NCBI RefSeq assembly: GCF_014879935.1 | Contig: NZ_JACSRD010000123.1 | Location: 124,001 to 188,000, forward strand | Origin: Prosthecobacter sp. | GTDB lineage: Bacteria; Verrucomicrobiota; Verrucomicrobiia; Verrucomicrobiales; Verrucomicrobiaceae | Reading direction: 5' to 3' | Length of the DNA stretch: 64,000 nucleotides | Shown here: in pieces, positions 1 to 10,100 of the stretch | Layout: every line of letters begins with the position of its first letter | Position numbering within the stretch: position 1 is the first letter of the stretch | Translations under genes and position numbers: made by a program | Notes under the pieces: model-generated | What the model was told of the DNA's origin: nothing | Database searches by the model: none | Seen by the model: only the letters and a program-made list of their open reading frames with translations

Positions 1-489
1 GAGCTTCAGTCGCTTTCCAGCGCAATCCTGGAGGTTCAACTGCGTCGGGAGCTGGATTCAGTCGATTCCCAATGGGAGAACGACATGCGGAAATATGTGT
101 CCTTTCGTCGGAGCAAAGGCGGCAAGTCAGGACTTGTCCTGGTTTCGCGTGGAGAAGGTTTCGCAGGAGTCCTCGTCGGGCTGGGCATCGCCTCATACGG
201 AGGCTACATGATCTGGCAGATTCTCCAGGACTCCAAAAAGGCAGATGATTCATTGGTCTCTCTACCATTCCTCTTTTTCGCCGTCCTTCTGGCGCTGGGA
301 GCGTGGCTTGTCATCAATAGCTTCGGACAGTTTCATGTGGTGACTGAGTACGAACGGGAACGTGGGGAATACCTCGCTCGACGCAAACAGCTCACGGCTC
401 AATTGCCCAAAGAATCACGCTTTCCTGCGCGCTACTGTCCCAATTGCTTGTCCTGGGACAGCAGGTATCTTGACTCGCCGCCGTGGTGA
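1..489 (+). CDS. Hypothetical membrane protein, probably 5'-truncated by the window edge
   Basis: ORF 85..489; the same frame is open back to base 1 (ELQSLSSAILEVQLRRELDSVDSQWEND-M...), two hydrophobic segments, CPNC near the C-terminus. Confidence 0.5.
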   Translation, partial: ELQSLSSAILEVQLRRELDSVDSQWENDMRKYVSFRRSKGGKSGLVLVSRGEGFAGVLVGLGIASYGGYMIWQILQDSKKADDSLVSLPFLFFAVLLALGAWLVINSFGQFHVVTEYERERGEYLARRKQLTAQLPKESRFPARYCPNCLSWDSRYLDSPPW

Positions 490-3384
490 TCAATCGCGCG
501 ACCCTGGCGTGATCTTCATTTCGACCTCTTTGCCATCGCGCTGCACGGTGATCGTCGTCTCCTTGCCGATCTTCAAATCTCCCATCACATAGGTGTAGTC
601 GTAGATGTTCGCGACGTCCTTGCCGCCGAGTTTGATGATGATGTCGCCGGCTTTGACGCCTGCCTTCGCCGCCGGTCCGACTGGTGACACGCCGCTGAGC
701 TTCACGCCTTTGGTGTCGCCTTGGGCGTAATCGGGGATGGTGCCCAAATACGCACGCAGTCCCGTGCGCACGCCGGAGTTTTTCGGCGCTTCCATGGCGA
801 TGTAATCCGGCGCGGCGTCGGCGGTGGCGATGCCGCGGGCGATGAGTCCCATGAGCTTGGTGATCTTCGCGGCGTTCGGGTAGTCGATCTTCTCCGCCGT
901 ATCACTCGGCATGTGGTAATCGGCGTGCGAGCCGGTGAAGGCATTCAGCGTGGGGATGCCCTTCAAATAGAACGCGGTGCTGTCCGTCGGCAGATGCGCA
1001 TCGTTTTGCGTGGTGATGGGCAAGCCGATGGGCGCGTTGCGTTTTTCGATCTCCTTCGCCCACAGCGAGCTGCTGCCGAGGCCCTGGAGCACGAGCGCTT
1101 TCTGAAAACGGCCGATCATGTCCATGTTCAGGCACGCGGCGAACATGCCGGTGAGCTTCGCGTTGGCATCGCCCTTGATCATTTTCGCGTAAGCTTCGAC
1201 GAAGTGATTGCTACCGAGCAATCCGAGTTCTTCACCGCTCCATGCGGCGAAGATGATGTCGCGCTTGAGCGTGAGCTTGCCCTGTTTCTTCAAATCGGCC
1301 AGCCACTGGGCGATTTCGAGCACGCCACCGACACCGCTGGCATTGTCATCGGCTCCGTGATGGATCTTGTTCACTTCATCGCCCTTCGCACGCGAGTTCG
1401 AGCCGCCGCTGCTGCCGAGATGGTCGATATGGGCACCCACAATAAGCGGCGCGACGTGTGGATCAGGCTGCTGGCCGTAAGGCAGCACGGCGAGCACGTT
1501 GCGGCCCTTTTTCTTCTCCTGCTGGATCACGATGTTCGCCGCGAGCGTGCCTTTGCAGTCGATGCCGCCCATCAAATCGCCCGTGTCGAGCTTGTCCTGG
1601 AGTTCCTTGAGTGTCTTGCCGGTGCCCGCGAGCAATTTGTCGCCCACCGCATCGGTCACGCTGATGGCTGCGATGCCGCTGGAGGCCAACGAGGCATCAA
1701 ACGTCATCGGCGCGAGCTGTTGCACGACCTTCGAGTTCGGTCCGCTGACCACGATTAGGCCGCGTGCGCCCTTTTGACGGGCGGTGAGCGCTTTGTAGCG
1801 CAGGCTGGAGTAGCGGCTGAGTTCATTGCGCCGCTCCTGCGTGATGCCTTCCGGCAAATAGCGGAACACGAGCACCCATTTGTCCTTCACATCGAGATGC
1901 GCGTAGCTCGAATAGGTCTCGATGGAGGCCGATTCGGGCGTTTCGATGCCGTAACCGGCGAAGACGATCTTCGCGGCCTTCACTTCGCCGTTTTGGGAGA
2001 AGGAAAGGGGTTTCCAGTCCTGCTCCACTTTGAGCTCTGCATCGCCCAAAGTCAGTTTGTTGCCTTCACCGAGCGCCACACCGGCAGTGAAGTCAAAATT
2101 GTCAAAGTAGGTGTTGTCGTCGCCAAACGGCGCGAGGCCGATCTGCTTCGCCACATCGGCAAAATACTGCGTGGCGAGCTTTTCGCCCTCCGTGCCGGTA
2201 AGACGGCCGCCCAGCTCGTCGGAGGCTAGATACGTGATGTGCTGCTTGAGATCCGCTTCAGCGATTTCCGAGCCCATCGTGTTCAAATCCGGCGTCTTGA
2301 CCTGACTGACCGATTTGACCTCTTGACCCAGTCCGAGAGCGACGCGGGCATGATCGTGATCCCAATCCGCGATGAAAATCTGGCTTTGGCCGCCGCTGGC
2401 GCGTCCGCTGGTCCACGAGAGTTTTTTGCCATCGGGTGAGAAGACCGGGAGGCCATCGAAACCATCGGTGTTCGTCACGCGGACGGGATCATGCTTGCCG
2501 GCGGCATCGACAATGTAGAGCTCGAAGTTGGCGAAGCCGTTGAGGTTGGTGGTGAAGATCAAATACTCGCCGCTGGGATGAAAATACGGCGCCCAGCTCA
2601 TCGCGCCGAGCTTCGTGAGCGGCTTTTGATCGCTGCCGTCGGCGTTCATGGTCCATACCTCGGCCACATCGCCCTTTGGCGTGAAGCGACGCCAGCAGAT
2701 GCGCTGGCCATCGGCGCTGAAGAACGGTCCGCCGTCGTAGCCGGGCGCGTCGGTCAGGCGCTTCACGTTCGAGCCGTCGGCATCGGCGGTGTAGATCTCC
2801 ATGAAGTACTGTTTATCGATCTTCAGACGCTCCTCGTCCTCTTTGCTGAGCTTCGTTTCATAAGCCTGACGATTGCTGGCAAAGACCATCTTCTTGCCAT
2901 CGGGCGACCAACCACCTTCCGCGTCGTAGCCGCGGGTGTTGGTGAGGTTTTTGAGCTTCTTGTCGGCGAGCGTGTATTCCCAGATCTCGTAATGCTCGTC
3001 GTAGTCCCAGGAGTATTTGCGCACCTTCGCGTTCTTCCGCTCCTCATACTCGGCCTCTTGAAGCTTCTTAGAGTTCGCGTCGGTGTGCGTGCTGGCGAAG
3101 AGCACGCGCTTGCCATCGGGATGGATCCACGCGCAGGTCGTCTTGCCCATGCCGGGCGAAATGCGTTCCTGGTCGCCCGTTTCGAGGTCCATCAGGTAGA
3201 TCTGATAAAACGGATTCCCCTCCTCGCGCTCGGATTGAAAGATCATCTTCGTCCCATCGGCATTGAAGTAGCCTTCACCGGCCCGGCGGCCTTCAAAGGT
3301 GAGCTGGCGCGGGTTCGTGATGAAATCGGCCTCTGTCTGGGCAAATGAGGGGGAGGCAATGACAGCGAAAATCAGGGGGCGCAT
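490..3384 (-). CDS. M28-family peptidase with N-terminal TolB/WD40-like propeller and C-terminal PDZ domain
   Basis: Internal start MRPLIFAVIASPSFAQ (signal peptide); M28 motifs HIDHLG, DDNASG, SGEELGLLGS; PDZ-like GVSPVGPAAKAGVKAGDIIIKLGG. Confidence 0.85.
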   Translation of the reverse strand: MRPLIFAVIASPSFAQTEADFITNPRQLTFEGRRAGEGYFNADGTKMIFQSEREEGNPFYQIYLMDLETGDQERISPGMGKTTCAWIHPDGKRVLFASTHTDANSKKLQEAEYEERKNAKVRKYSWDYDEHYEIWEYTLADKKLKNLTNTRGYDAEGGWSPDGKKMVFASNRQAYETKLSKEDEERLKIDKQYFMEIYTADADGSNVKRLTDAPGYDGGPFFSADGQRICWRRFTPKGDVAEVWTMNADGSDQKPLTKLGAMSWAPYFHPSGEYLIFTTNLNGFANFELYIVDAAGKHDPVRVTNTDGFDGLPVFSPDGKKLSWTSGRASGGQSQIFIADWDHDHARVALGLGQEVKSVSQVKTPDLNTMGSEIAEADLKQHITYLASDELGGRLTGTEGEKLATQYFADVAKQIGLAPFGDDNTYFDNFDFTAGVALGEGNKLTLGDAELKVEQDWKPLSFSQNGEVKAAKIVFAGYGIETPESASIETYSSYAHLDVKDKWVLVFRYLPEGITQERRNELSRYSSLRYKALTARQKGARGLIVVSGPNSKVVQQLAPMTFDASLASSGIAAISVTDAVGDKLLAGTGKTLKELQDKLDTGDLMGGIDCKGTLAANIVIQQEKKKGRNVLAVLPYGQQPDPHVAPLIVGAHIDHLGSSGGSNSRAKGDEVNKIHHGADDNASGVGGVLEIAQWLADLKKQGKLTLKRDIIFAAWSGEELGLLGSNHFVEAYAKMIKGDANAKLTGMFAACLNMDMIGRFQKALVLQGLGSSSLWAKEIEKRNAPIGLPITTQNDAHLPTDSTAFYLKGIPTLNAFTGSHADYHMPSDTAEKIDYPNAAKITKLMGLIARGIATADAAPDYIAMEAPKNSGVRTGLRAYLGTIPDYAQGDTKGVKLSGVSPVGPAAKAGVKAGDIIIKLGGKDVANIYDYTYVMGDLKIGKETTITVQRDGKEVEMKITPGSRD

Positions 3385-3485
3385 GGTTTGGGGAAAGAAC
3401 ATACGTCTGCCGGGGATGTTTGCAGAAACTTTGAGCATGCATGGCGGTGCGAGCCGCGTTTGATCCAGCCCCAAACGTATTCCCC

Positions 3486-6400
3486 ATGAAGCGCCTGTTC
3501 ACGCCCCTCGTCGCCCTGTCCCTGCTATCCGCCGCCGCTGCGCAGCCTGTGCCGCTGTTTGACGGCAAGACGCTCAATGGCTGGGATGGCGAGAAAACGA
3601 AGGTCTGGCGCGTCGAGAACGGCGTGATCGTGGGCGGATCGCTGGAAGGCAATCCGCAGAACGAGTTCCTCACCTCGAAGAAGGTGTATCGAAACTTCAT
3701 CCTGAAGCTGGAATACAAGCTGGAGGGCACGGAGGGCTTTGTGAATGGCGGCGTGCAGTTCCGCAGCGTGCGCATTCCTCAGCCGCCGAACGAAATGAGC
3801 GGCTTTCAGGCGGACATCGGCGCGGGCTATTCGGGCTGCCTGTATGACGAATCGCGCCGGAAGAAGATGCTGCAGCAGCCGGCGAAGGAGCTGATCGAAA
3901 AAGCGGAGAAGCCCGGCGAATGGAATCAATACATGATTCGCGCCGAGGAGCAGCGCATCCAGCTCTTCGTGAACGGCGTCCGCACGGTCGATTACACCGA
4001 ACGTGAGCCGGGCATCGATTTGAAAGGGCTCATCGCCTTGCAGATCCACGGCAAGTGCAAGGCGCAGATCTCCTTCCGCAACATCACCATCGAAGCGCTT
4101 CCAGACGCCATGGTGCCGGAGGAAAAAGACGTTCTCAATCGCTTTGGCAATCCCGGAGCGAATGTGGCGAAGCGCGAGCCCTTCAAAGACGGCAAGTTCA
4201 CGCTCGACAAAGACGAGGTGATCGTGCTCGCCGGGCAGGAGAACCTCGTGCGTGATCAAAAAGCAGGCGAGCTGGAGTCCGTGCTCGGCACCGCCTTTGC
4301 CGCGCAGCAGCCACGATTTCGCTCGATGGCCTGGGAAGGCGACACCGTGTATGAGCAGTGGCGCGATCTGAACTTTGGCGACTGGAAGGCGCAGCTCGAC
4401 GCGGCGGGCGCTGGCATCGTGATCGCCCAATTCGGTCAGGTGGAGGCTTTTGACGGCGTGAAACGCCTCGCAGAGTTCAAATCGGCCTACCATCGGCTGC
4501 TGGACCAGTTCAGCGCCCAGACGCAGCGGCTCGTGCTCGTTTCGCCGATGCCGTTTGAGAAGCCGCTGGCCTCGCATGCGCCCGAATTGAGGCTGCGGAA
4601 CTCGGATGTGAAGAAGTATGCGGAAGCCGTGCGCGAAGTAGCGCAGCAACGCGGCGCGATCTTCATCGATCTCTTCACGCCGCTTTCGGCCCGCGGCGCG
4701 AATCAGCCACGCCTCACCGATGACGGCCTGCATTTGAACGCGGAAGGCCTGCGCGTGGTGGCGCGCGAGATCGCGCAGCAACTCGGCGCTTCGTCGAGCG
4801 ACGCGGATGACCTGTCGGCGCTGCGAAACACGATCGTTGAGAAAAACCGCCTGTGGTTCGACTGCTGGCGCCCGGCGAACTGGTCCTTCGTGTATGGCGA
4901 CCGCGTGACGCAGATGTTTGGCAAGCCGGCGCAGGACGCCCCATCGTTGCGGGAGAGCTTTGAAGTGCGGAAGCCCATGGTCGCGGCGATGGATGCCCGC
5001 ATCCATGCGCTGGCCAGAGGAGAAAAGGTCGAAGACCTGCCGAAACCCGAATCCAAAGTCGTCACCGAGACTGTCCTGACACCGGAGCAGCAGATGGCGG
5101 GCTTCACCGTGGCAGAGGGCTATGAGATGAACCTCTTTGCCTCCGAAACCGAAGGCGTGGCGAAGCCGACGCAGTTCTCGTGGGATGAGCGCGGTCGTCT
5201 CTATGTCGCTTGCTCACCGACGTATCCACAGACGGTTCCCGGCGTGAAGCCCTCCGATTTCATCCTCATCGTCGAAGACACGAACGGCGATGGCAAGGCG
5301 GACAAATCGACGCGCTTCGCGGAAGGTCTGACGATGGTCCAAGGCGTCGAGCCGGGCGCGGGTGGTGTTTACGTCTGCGATTTTGACCAGATCGTGCATC
5401 TCAAGGACACGAACGGCGATGGCAAGGCGGACGAGAAGACGGTGCTCTTCTCCGGCTTTGGCATCGGTGACACGCACCAGCTCGCCAACTCGATCTGCCA
5501 CGGTCCGGATGGCGCATTGTGGTTCACGCAGGGTTTGCATGCGTTTTCACGCGTGGAAACGGCGCACGGGCTCGCACGGCTCGACAAAGCCGGCGTGTGG
5601 CGACTCGATCCGCGCACGCAGAAGCTGGAAGGCTACTTCAATGGCGGCAAAGCGGGCCACAACTGCTGGGGCGTGGCCTTTGACGACCACTTGCAGGTGT
5701 TTCACAAGAGCGGCGACCGCCCCGTCGGCTACTACAGCGTGCCCGGACTCGTCTCCCTGCCTGATCCTGATGAATATCATCCGACAGGGGCGCTGTTTGA
5801 CACGAATCCGAAGACGAACAGCCTCGAATTCATCGGCACCAAGGCGCTGCCGGATGACATCCAGGGGTGCGCTTTGATCGGCGGTTATTTTGGCAGCGTG
5901 GTCGAGCTGCATCGCCTCGAAGACGATGGCGCAGGCTTCAAGAGCACGCAGTTGCCGAAGCTCGTGAAGTCCAGCGATCCGTCCTTCCGTCCCGTGGATG
6001 TGAGCATCGGACCTGATGGCGCGATGTATCTCTGCGACTGGTTCAATCCCGTCATCGGCCACTATCAGGCCAGCTATGCCGATCCTCGCCGCGACCGCAC
6101 CCACGGCCGCATCTGGCGCATCACGGCGAAAGGACGTCCTTTGGTGAAGCAACCGGCGCTGGCAGACATGAAACCGGCGGAGCTGCTCGAACAACTCAAG
6201 TCGCCTGAGCGCTGGACGCGTTATCAGGCGAAGCGACTGCTGTTCGATCGGCCTACGGAGGAGGTTTTGAAGGCCGCGGAGGCCTTTATCGCAAAAAACG
6301 AGGATGAACGCGTGCTGATGGAGGTCAGCGGCATCTTTGAATCGCATGAAGCCACGAATGCCGAGCTCGTGAAACGGCTGCTCGCGGCCAAAGACGCGGG

Positions 6401-7091
6401 CGTTCGTGCTTACGGAGCTCGTGCTGCTGGAAAACTGCCGAACGCGCTGGAACTTCTCGCCACAGCAGTGCACGATGAACATCCCCGCGTGCGCCTGGAG
6501 GCGGTGGTGGCCTGTGCGCATGTTTTGAAGCCGCAGGCGGTCGAAGTCGCCGTGCAGGTGCTCGACAAGCCGACTGACCGATTCATCGACTATGCGCTGA
6601 AGCAGGTGGTGAAGAGCCTGAAGCCGCAGTTCGTGCCGGAGCTGGCCACTCTCACCTTTGGCGGCAACGCCAAGCAGGCGGCCTATGTGAAGCAGATCGC
6701 CAGCGCGGCCGCCGTGGTCGAGCATCCAGGCAAGCTGGTGTATGACGCGCTTTGCCTGAACTGCCACCAGCCGGAGGGCAAAGGTCTGCCGGGCATCTAT
6801 CCCTCGATCATCGGCAGCGACTGGCTCAAAGGCGATCCCGACCGCGTGATCAAAGTGCTGCTGCACGGCCTGAACGGCCCGATCCGGGTGAACGGCGAGG
6901 ATTTCAAGCAGCTCGCTCCTCTGCCGATGCCGCCGATGGGCCTCGACGACCAGCAGATGGCCGACGTGCTCAGCTACGTGCGCTCAAACTTCAGCAACAA
7001 GGCTCCGGCGGTCACGCCGGCGCAGGTGAAGACCGTCCGTGATGCCACAGCGAGCCATTCTGGCTTCTGGACGGCTGAGGATTTGAAGTAG
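3486..7091 (+). CDS. Multidomain secreted protein: DUF1080 (3-keto-disaccharide hydrolase-like) + SGNH-like + PVC-type heme-binding propeller + HEAT + cytochrome c
   Basis: VPLFDGKTLNGWDGE (DUF1080), DGLHLNAEG (SGNH-like), DTNGDGKADK repeats, CLNCHQPEGKG heme motif; signal peptide MKRLFTPLVALSLLSAAAAQ. Confidence 0.85.
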   Translation: MKRLFTPLVALSLLSAAAAQPVPLFDGKTLNGWDGEKTKVWRVENGVIVGGSLEGNPQNEFLTSKKVYRNFILKLEYKLEGTEGFVNGGVQFRSVRIPQPPNEMSGFQADIGAGYSGCLYDESRRKKMLQQPAKELIEKAEKPGEWNQYMIRAEEQRIQLFVNGVRTVDYTEREPGIDLKGLIALQIHGKCKAQISFRNITIEALPDAMVPEEKDVLNRFGNPGANVAKREPFKDGKFTLDKDEVIVLAGQENLVRDQKAGELESVLGTAFAAQQPRFRSMAWEGDTVYEQWRDLNFGDWKAQLDAAGAGIVIAQFGQVEAFDGVKRLAEFKSAYHRLLDQFSAQTQRLVLVSPMPFEKPLASHAPELRLRNSDVKKYAEAVREVAQQRGAIFIDLFTPLSARGANQPRLTDDGLHLNAEGLRVVAREIAQQLGASSSDADDLSALRNTIVEKNRLWFDCWRPANWSFVYGDRVTQMFGKPAQDAPSLRESFEVRKPMVAAMDARIHALARGEKVEDLPKPESKVVTETVLTPEQQMAGFTVAEGYEMNLFASETEGVAKPTQFSWDERGRLYVACSPTYPQTVPGVKPSDFILIVEDTNGDGKADKSTRFAEGLTMVQGVEPGAGGVYVCDFDQIVHLKDTNGDGKADEKTVLFSGFGIGDTHQLANSICHGPDGALWFTQGLHAFSRVETAHGLARLDKAGVWRLDPRTQKLEGYFNGGKAGHNCWGVAFDDHLQVFHKSGDRPVGYYSVPGLVSLPDPDEYHPTGALFDTNPKTNSLEFIGTKALPDDIQGCALIGGYFGSVVELHRLEDDGAGFKSTQLPKLVKSSDPSFRPVDVSIGPDGAMYLCDWFNPVIGHYQASYADPRRDRTHGRIWRITAKGRPLVKQPALADMKPAELLEQLKSPERWTRYQAKRLLFDRPTEEVLKAAEAFIAKNEDERVLMEVSGIFESHEATNAELVKRLLAAKDAGVRAYGARAAGKLPNALELLATAVHDEHPRVRLEAVVACAHVLKPQAVEVAVQVLDKPTDRFIDYALKQVVKSLKPQFVPELATLTFGGNAKQAAYVKQIASAAAVVEHPGKLVYDALCLNCHQPEGKGLPGIYPSIIGSDWLKGDPDRVIKVLLHGLNGPIRVNGEDFKQLAPLPMPPMGLDDQQMADVLSYVRSNFSNKAPAVTPAQVKTVRDATASHSGFWTAEDLK

Positions 7092-7148
7092 CGCCGTTGA
7101 AATCGATTTCGGGATGAGCATTGAACTTGCTCCATTCCCGGGCATCGA

Positions 7149-10100
7149 ATGAGCGTGTTTCGTAACGATCCGACAAGGCCGCGCCGCTGGCTCACTTGGC
7201 TAAAACGACTGCTGCTGGCCGGCTTCGCACTCCTGCTGCTGGCCGTGGTCTTCCATGCGCCGCTGCTACGCTGGGTGATCGGCTATGGCGGCATCAAAGG
7301 TGCGGAACTGGCGGGCATCACACTGAAATGGCGTGTGGACGGCTCCGTGCTGGGCGATTTGAAGCTCAGCGGCATTGATGCCAGCGGCTCGCTGCTGGAG
7401 AAGGCCAGCATCGGCGAGATCGGCGCGGAATACGACGCGTGGACGCTCGCCCGCACCGGCGACATCGACATCGTCAAACGCATCACGCTGAAGAACGTCG
7501 ATGCCGTGGTGGACCTGCGGAAGCTGCCGCCAGCGACAACACCTGCGCCTGAGCCGCCGAAGAAGTCATCGAACGCTCCACCACCGCTCGTGTGGCCGAA
7601 AGTCATCGACATCGAGAACGTGAACGCGGTCATCACGCTGGCGCATGGCGGCCGGATCATCGTGCGCGGGCTCACGCTGCGTGTCGGCGAGGGCATGCCG
7701 GGCGTCTTTGAGCTGGCTGAGTTCAAAATGGAGCCGGGCGATGTTCGAGTCGCCGATGTGAAGGCCCAGGTGCAGTGGGGCGAGCGCACGCTGACCATCG
7801 CAGGCCTCGACCTGCCTTACGGAACACGATTGAAGGCGCTGGCGGTCGATCTGACAAAGTTTCCGGAGGATGCGGTGAAGCTCGGGGTCGAACTGGCTTT
7901 GGGAAAAGCCTCAGTCCGAGTGGATGCGGACGCCAGCGGCCTGTTTGCGCCACCCTTGAAAGCCAAGGCGGATGTGAAGCTGGAAAAGCTCAGCAGCGCC
8001 GATCTGGCAGCCTTCAAGCTGCCTGCTGATGTCAGTTTTGACGATGCGAACATCGAATTGCACGCCGAAGGCCTGGATCACCTGACTGTGACCGGAGACG
8101 TCAAGGCTTCCAACGTCCGTGCCGCTGGTGCGGTGCTTGATTCGGTGCACTTGCCGTTGCGAGTCGAGAACGGCCGGGCGCAGATCGACGCGCTGAAGAT
8201 CGTGCGCGGCACCAACACGGTGCAGGTGACGGCGGAAGCCACTTTGCCGCAGGATCTGGCGCAGTGGCAGAAGATTGCGTGGAAGACGCATGCGGACGTG
8301 GCGGTTCGTGATGTGACGCAGCTTCTGACAAAGCCGCCGCCCGCGAAGGGTGCTGTGCTGGTTTCACTCGACGCGCAGGGACTCGGCGGGACGCCAACAC
8401 AGGTGAAAGGCCACGTTGGTGGCGAGAAGCTCGTCTTCGAGGCCTACAAGCTGCCGAAAGTCGATGTGGACTTCGCCCTGGATGGCAAGGAAGCCACCGT
8501 GCGACTGCCGGCACTCGCTTTGGGCGACGGCAACACGATCACACTCGATGCGTCGATGAAAATGGAGGACGCGATGCCGGTGAAGGCCGCGTGGAAGGTG
8601 CAGATCGATGATCCGGTGCGGCTCATGCAAACGGTCGGACTTCCGCCGCTCGACCAACCGGTCACCGCGAAGATTGCCACGACTGGCAAAACGGCTTTCC
8701 TCGCGAACGACGTGATGAATCTCGATGCGGAGGTCGATTTGAACGTCACCGACGGCAAGTGGGGCGATGCGGCGCTGCCTGCGGTGGCCGTGAAGGCCAC
8801 CGTGGCCAAGGGCGAGGCTCATCTGAACCCCTGCCGCATCGTCGTGGATGATCGCAACCGCATCGAGATCACGGCTGAGGCCAAGCTGGCCGCGCCGTGG
8901 AGCTTTGTCGCGAATGGAGACATCGCACTGCCACAGCTCACGAGCCTGAACGCCTTGCTCGCCGCGTTGAAAGCGCCGTCGATCGAATCGGGAAGCGTCG
9001 CGATGAAGCTGGACGTGAAGGGCGACGCGAGTCCGTGGCGTGGCGAAGGCCGCGTGGAGTTGAAAGCGAATGAGGTGAAGACCGCCAGCATGCCGGAGGC
9101 GGCGGATGTTGATCTGAAGACCACTTTTGACGGCACGACCGCGCAGATCGAGACGCTGCGGGCTGTGCTGGGGCCGTGGAAGCTCATCACCGCCGGTAAA
9201 GTCACCGACAAGGACGCGCAGCTCACCGAATTGAGCCTGTGGCAGAAGGACCGGCAGTTGATGACCGGACATGCGCATGCGCCTTTCGATTTGATGCAGA
9301 CCGACGTGCCTGACGGCAGCCAGCTGGATGTCGTCTTGAGTGCGAAGGACCTCCCGGTGCATGAGATTGCCGCCGCGGCGGGCGTGACGGATGTGCCGCC
9401 GGGCATTCTGAACGCGGAGGTGAAGATCGGCGGCAGGCTCGATTCCGCCGACCTTTGGGTGAAGCTCGGTGTGAGCGAGCTGAAGGCTCCCGGAGTTCCT
9501 GCATCGTTCAAACCGGCCGCAGTGGATGTTTCGACGGCGTTGAAGGCGAACCGGCTCACCTTTGATGCGAAGCTGGTGCAGGAGCCGCTGCAGCCGCTGA
9601 CGCTGACAGCCGAGCTGCCGGTGAAATTGCCCGATCTGATGAAGAATCCCGATCTGGCGATGAATCTGCCGGTCAAAGCCACGCTGGACCTGCCGGAGAG
9701 CGATCTGGGCTTTGTGCGAGAGTTTGCGCCGGATGTGGTGAAATCCCTGCCCGCGAAGCTGCGGCTGCATGCGACCGTTGGTGGCACGGTGAAGGAGCCT
9801 CTGATCGATTCCTCGCTGGATCTGAACGCGCCGGAAGTCGGGCTCATGAGCGCAGACATGCCCAGCGTGCGTGATGTGCGCGTGAAAGTGCGCACGCATG
9901 ACCGCAAGGCGACGATCGAGGACATCTCGGCCGTTCTTGCCGGCGGCAAAGTGCGGCTCGCCGGTGTGATCGACGCAGCGAGTCCGCAAGATCCGAAGTT
10001 TGATCTCAAAGTGGAGGCCCGCGAGGCGCTGGTGATGCGCAATCCGACCTCCAGTGTGCGAGCAAATGCGGACATCACCTGCGCGGGAACCCAGAAGGCG

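Noticed and set aside
362-592. 76-aa ORF overlapping the first gene and the peptidase 3' end
   Set aside because: Out-of-frame overlap with two better supported coding regions.
3525-5006. 493-aa minus-strand ORF and similar long antisense ORFs (5547..6866, 8364..10190, 10224..11849, 43550..44803, 45316..46521)
   Set aside because: Shadow ORFs opposite confidently assigned genes in high-GC DNA; Arg/His/Ala/Leu-rich with no recognisable motifs.
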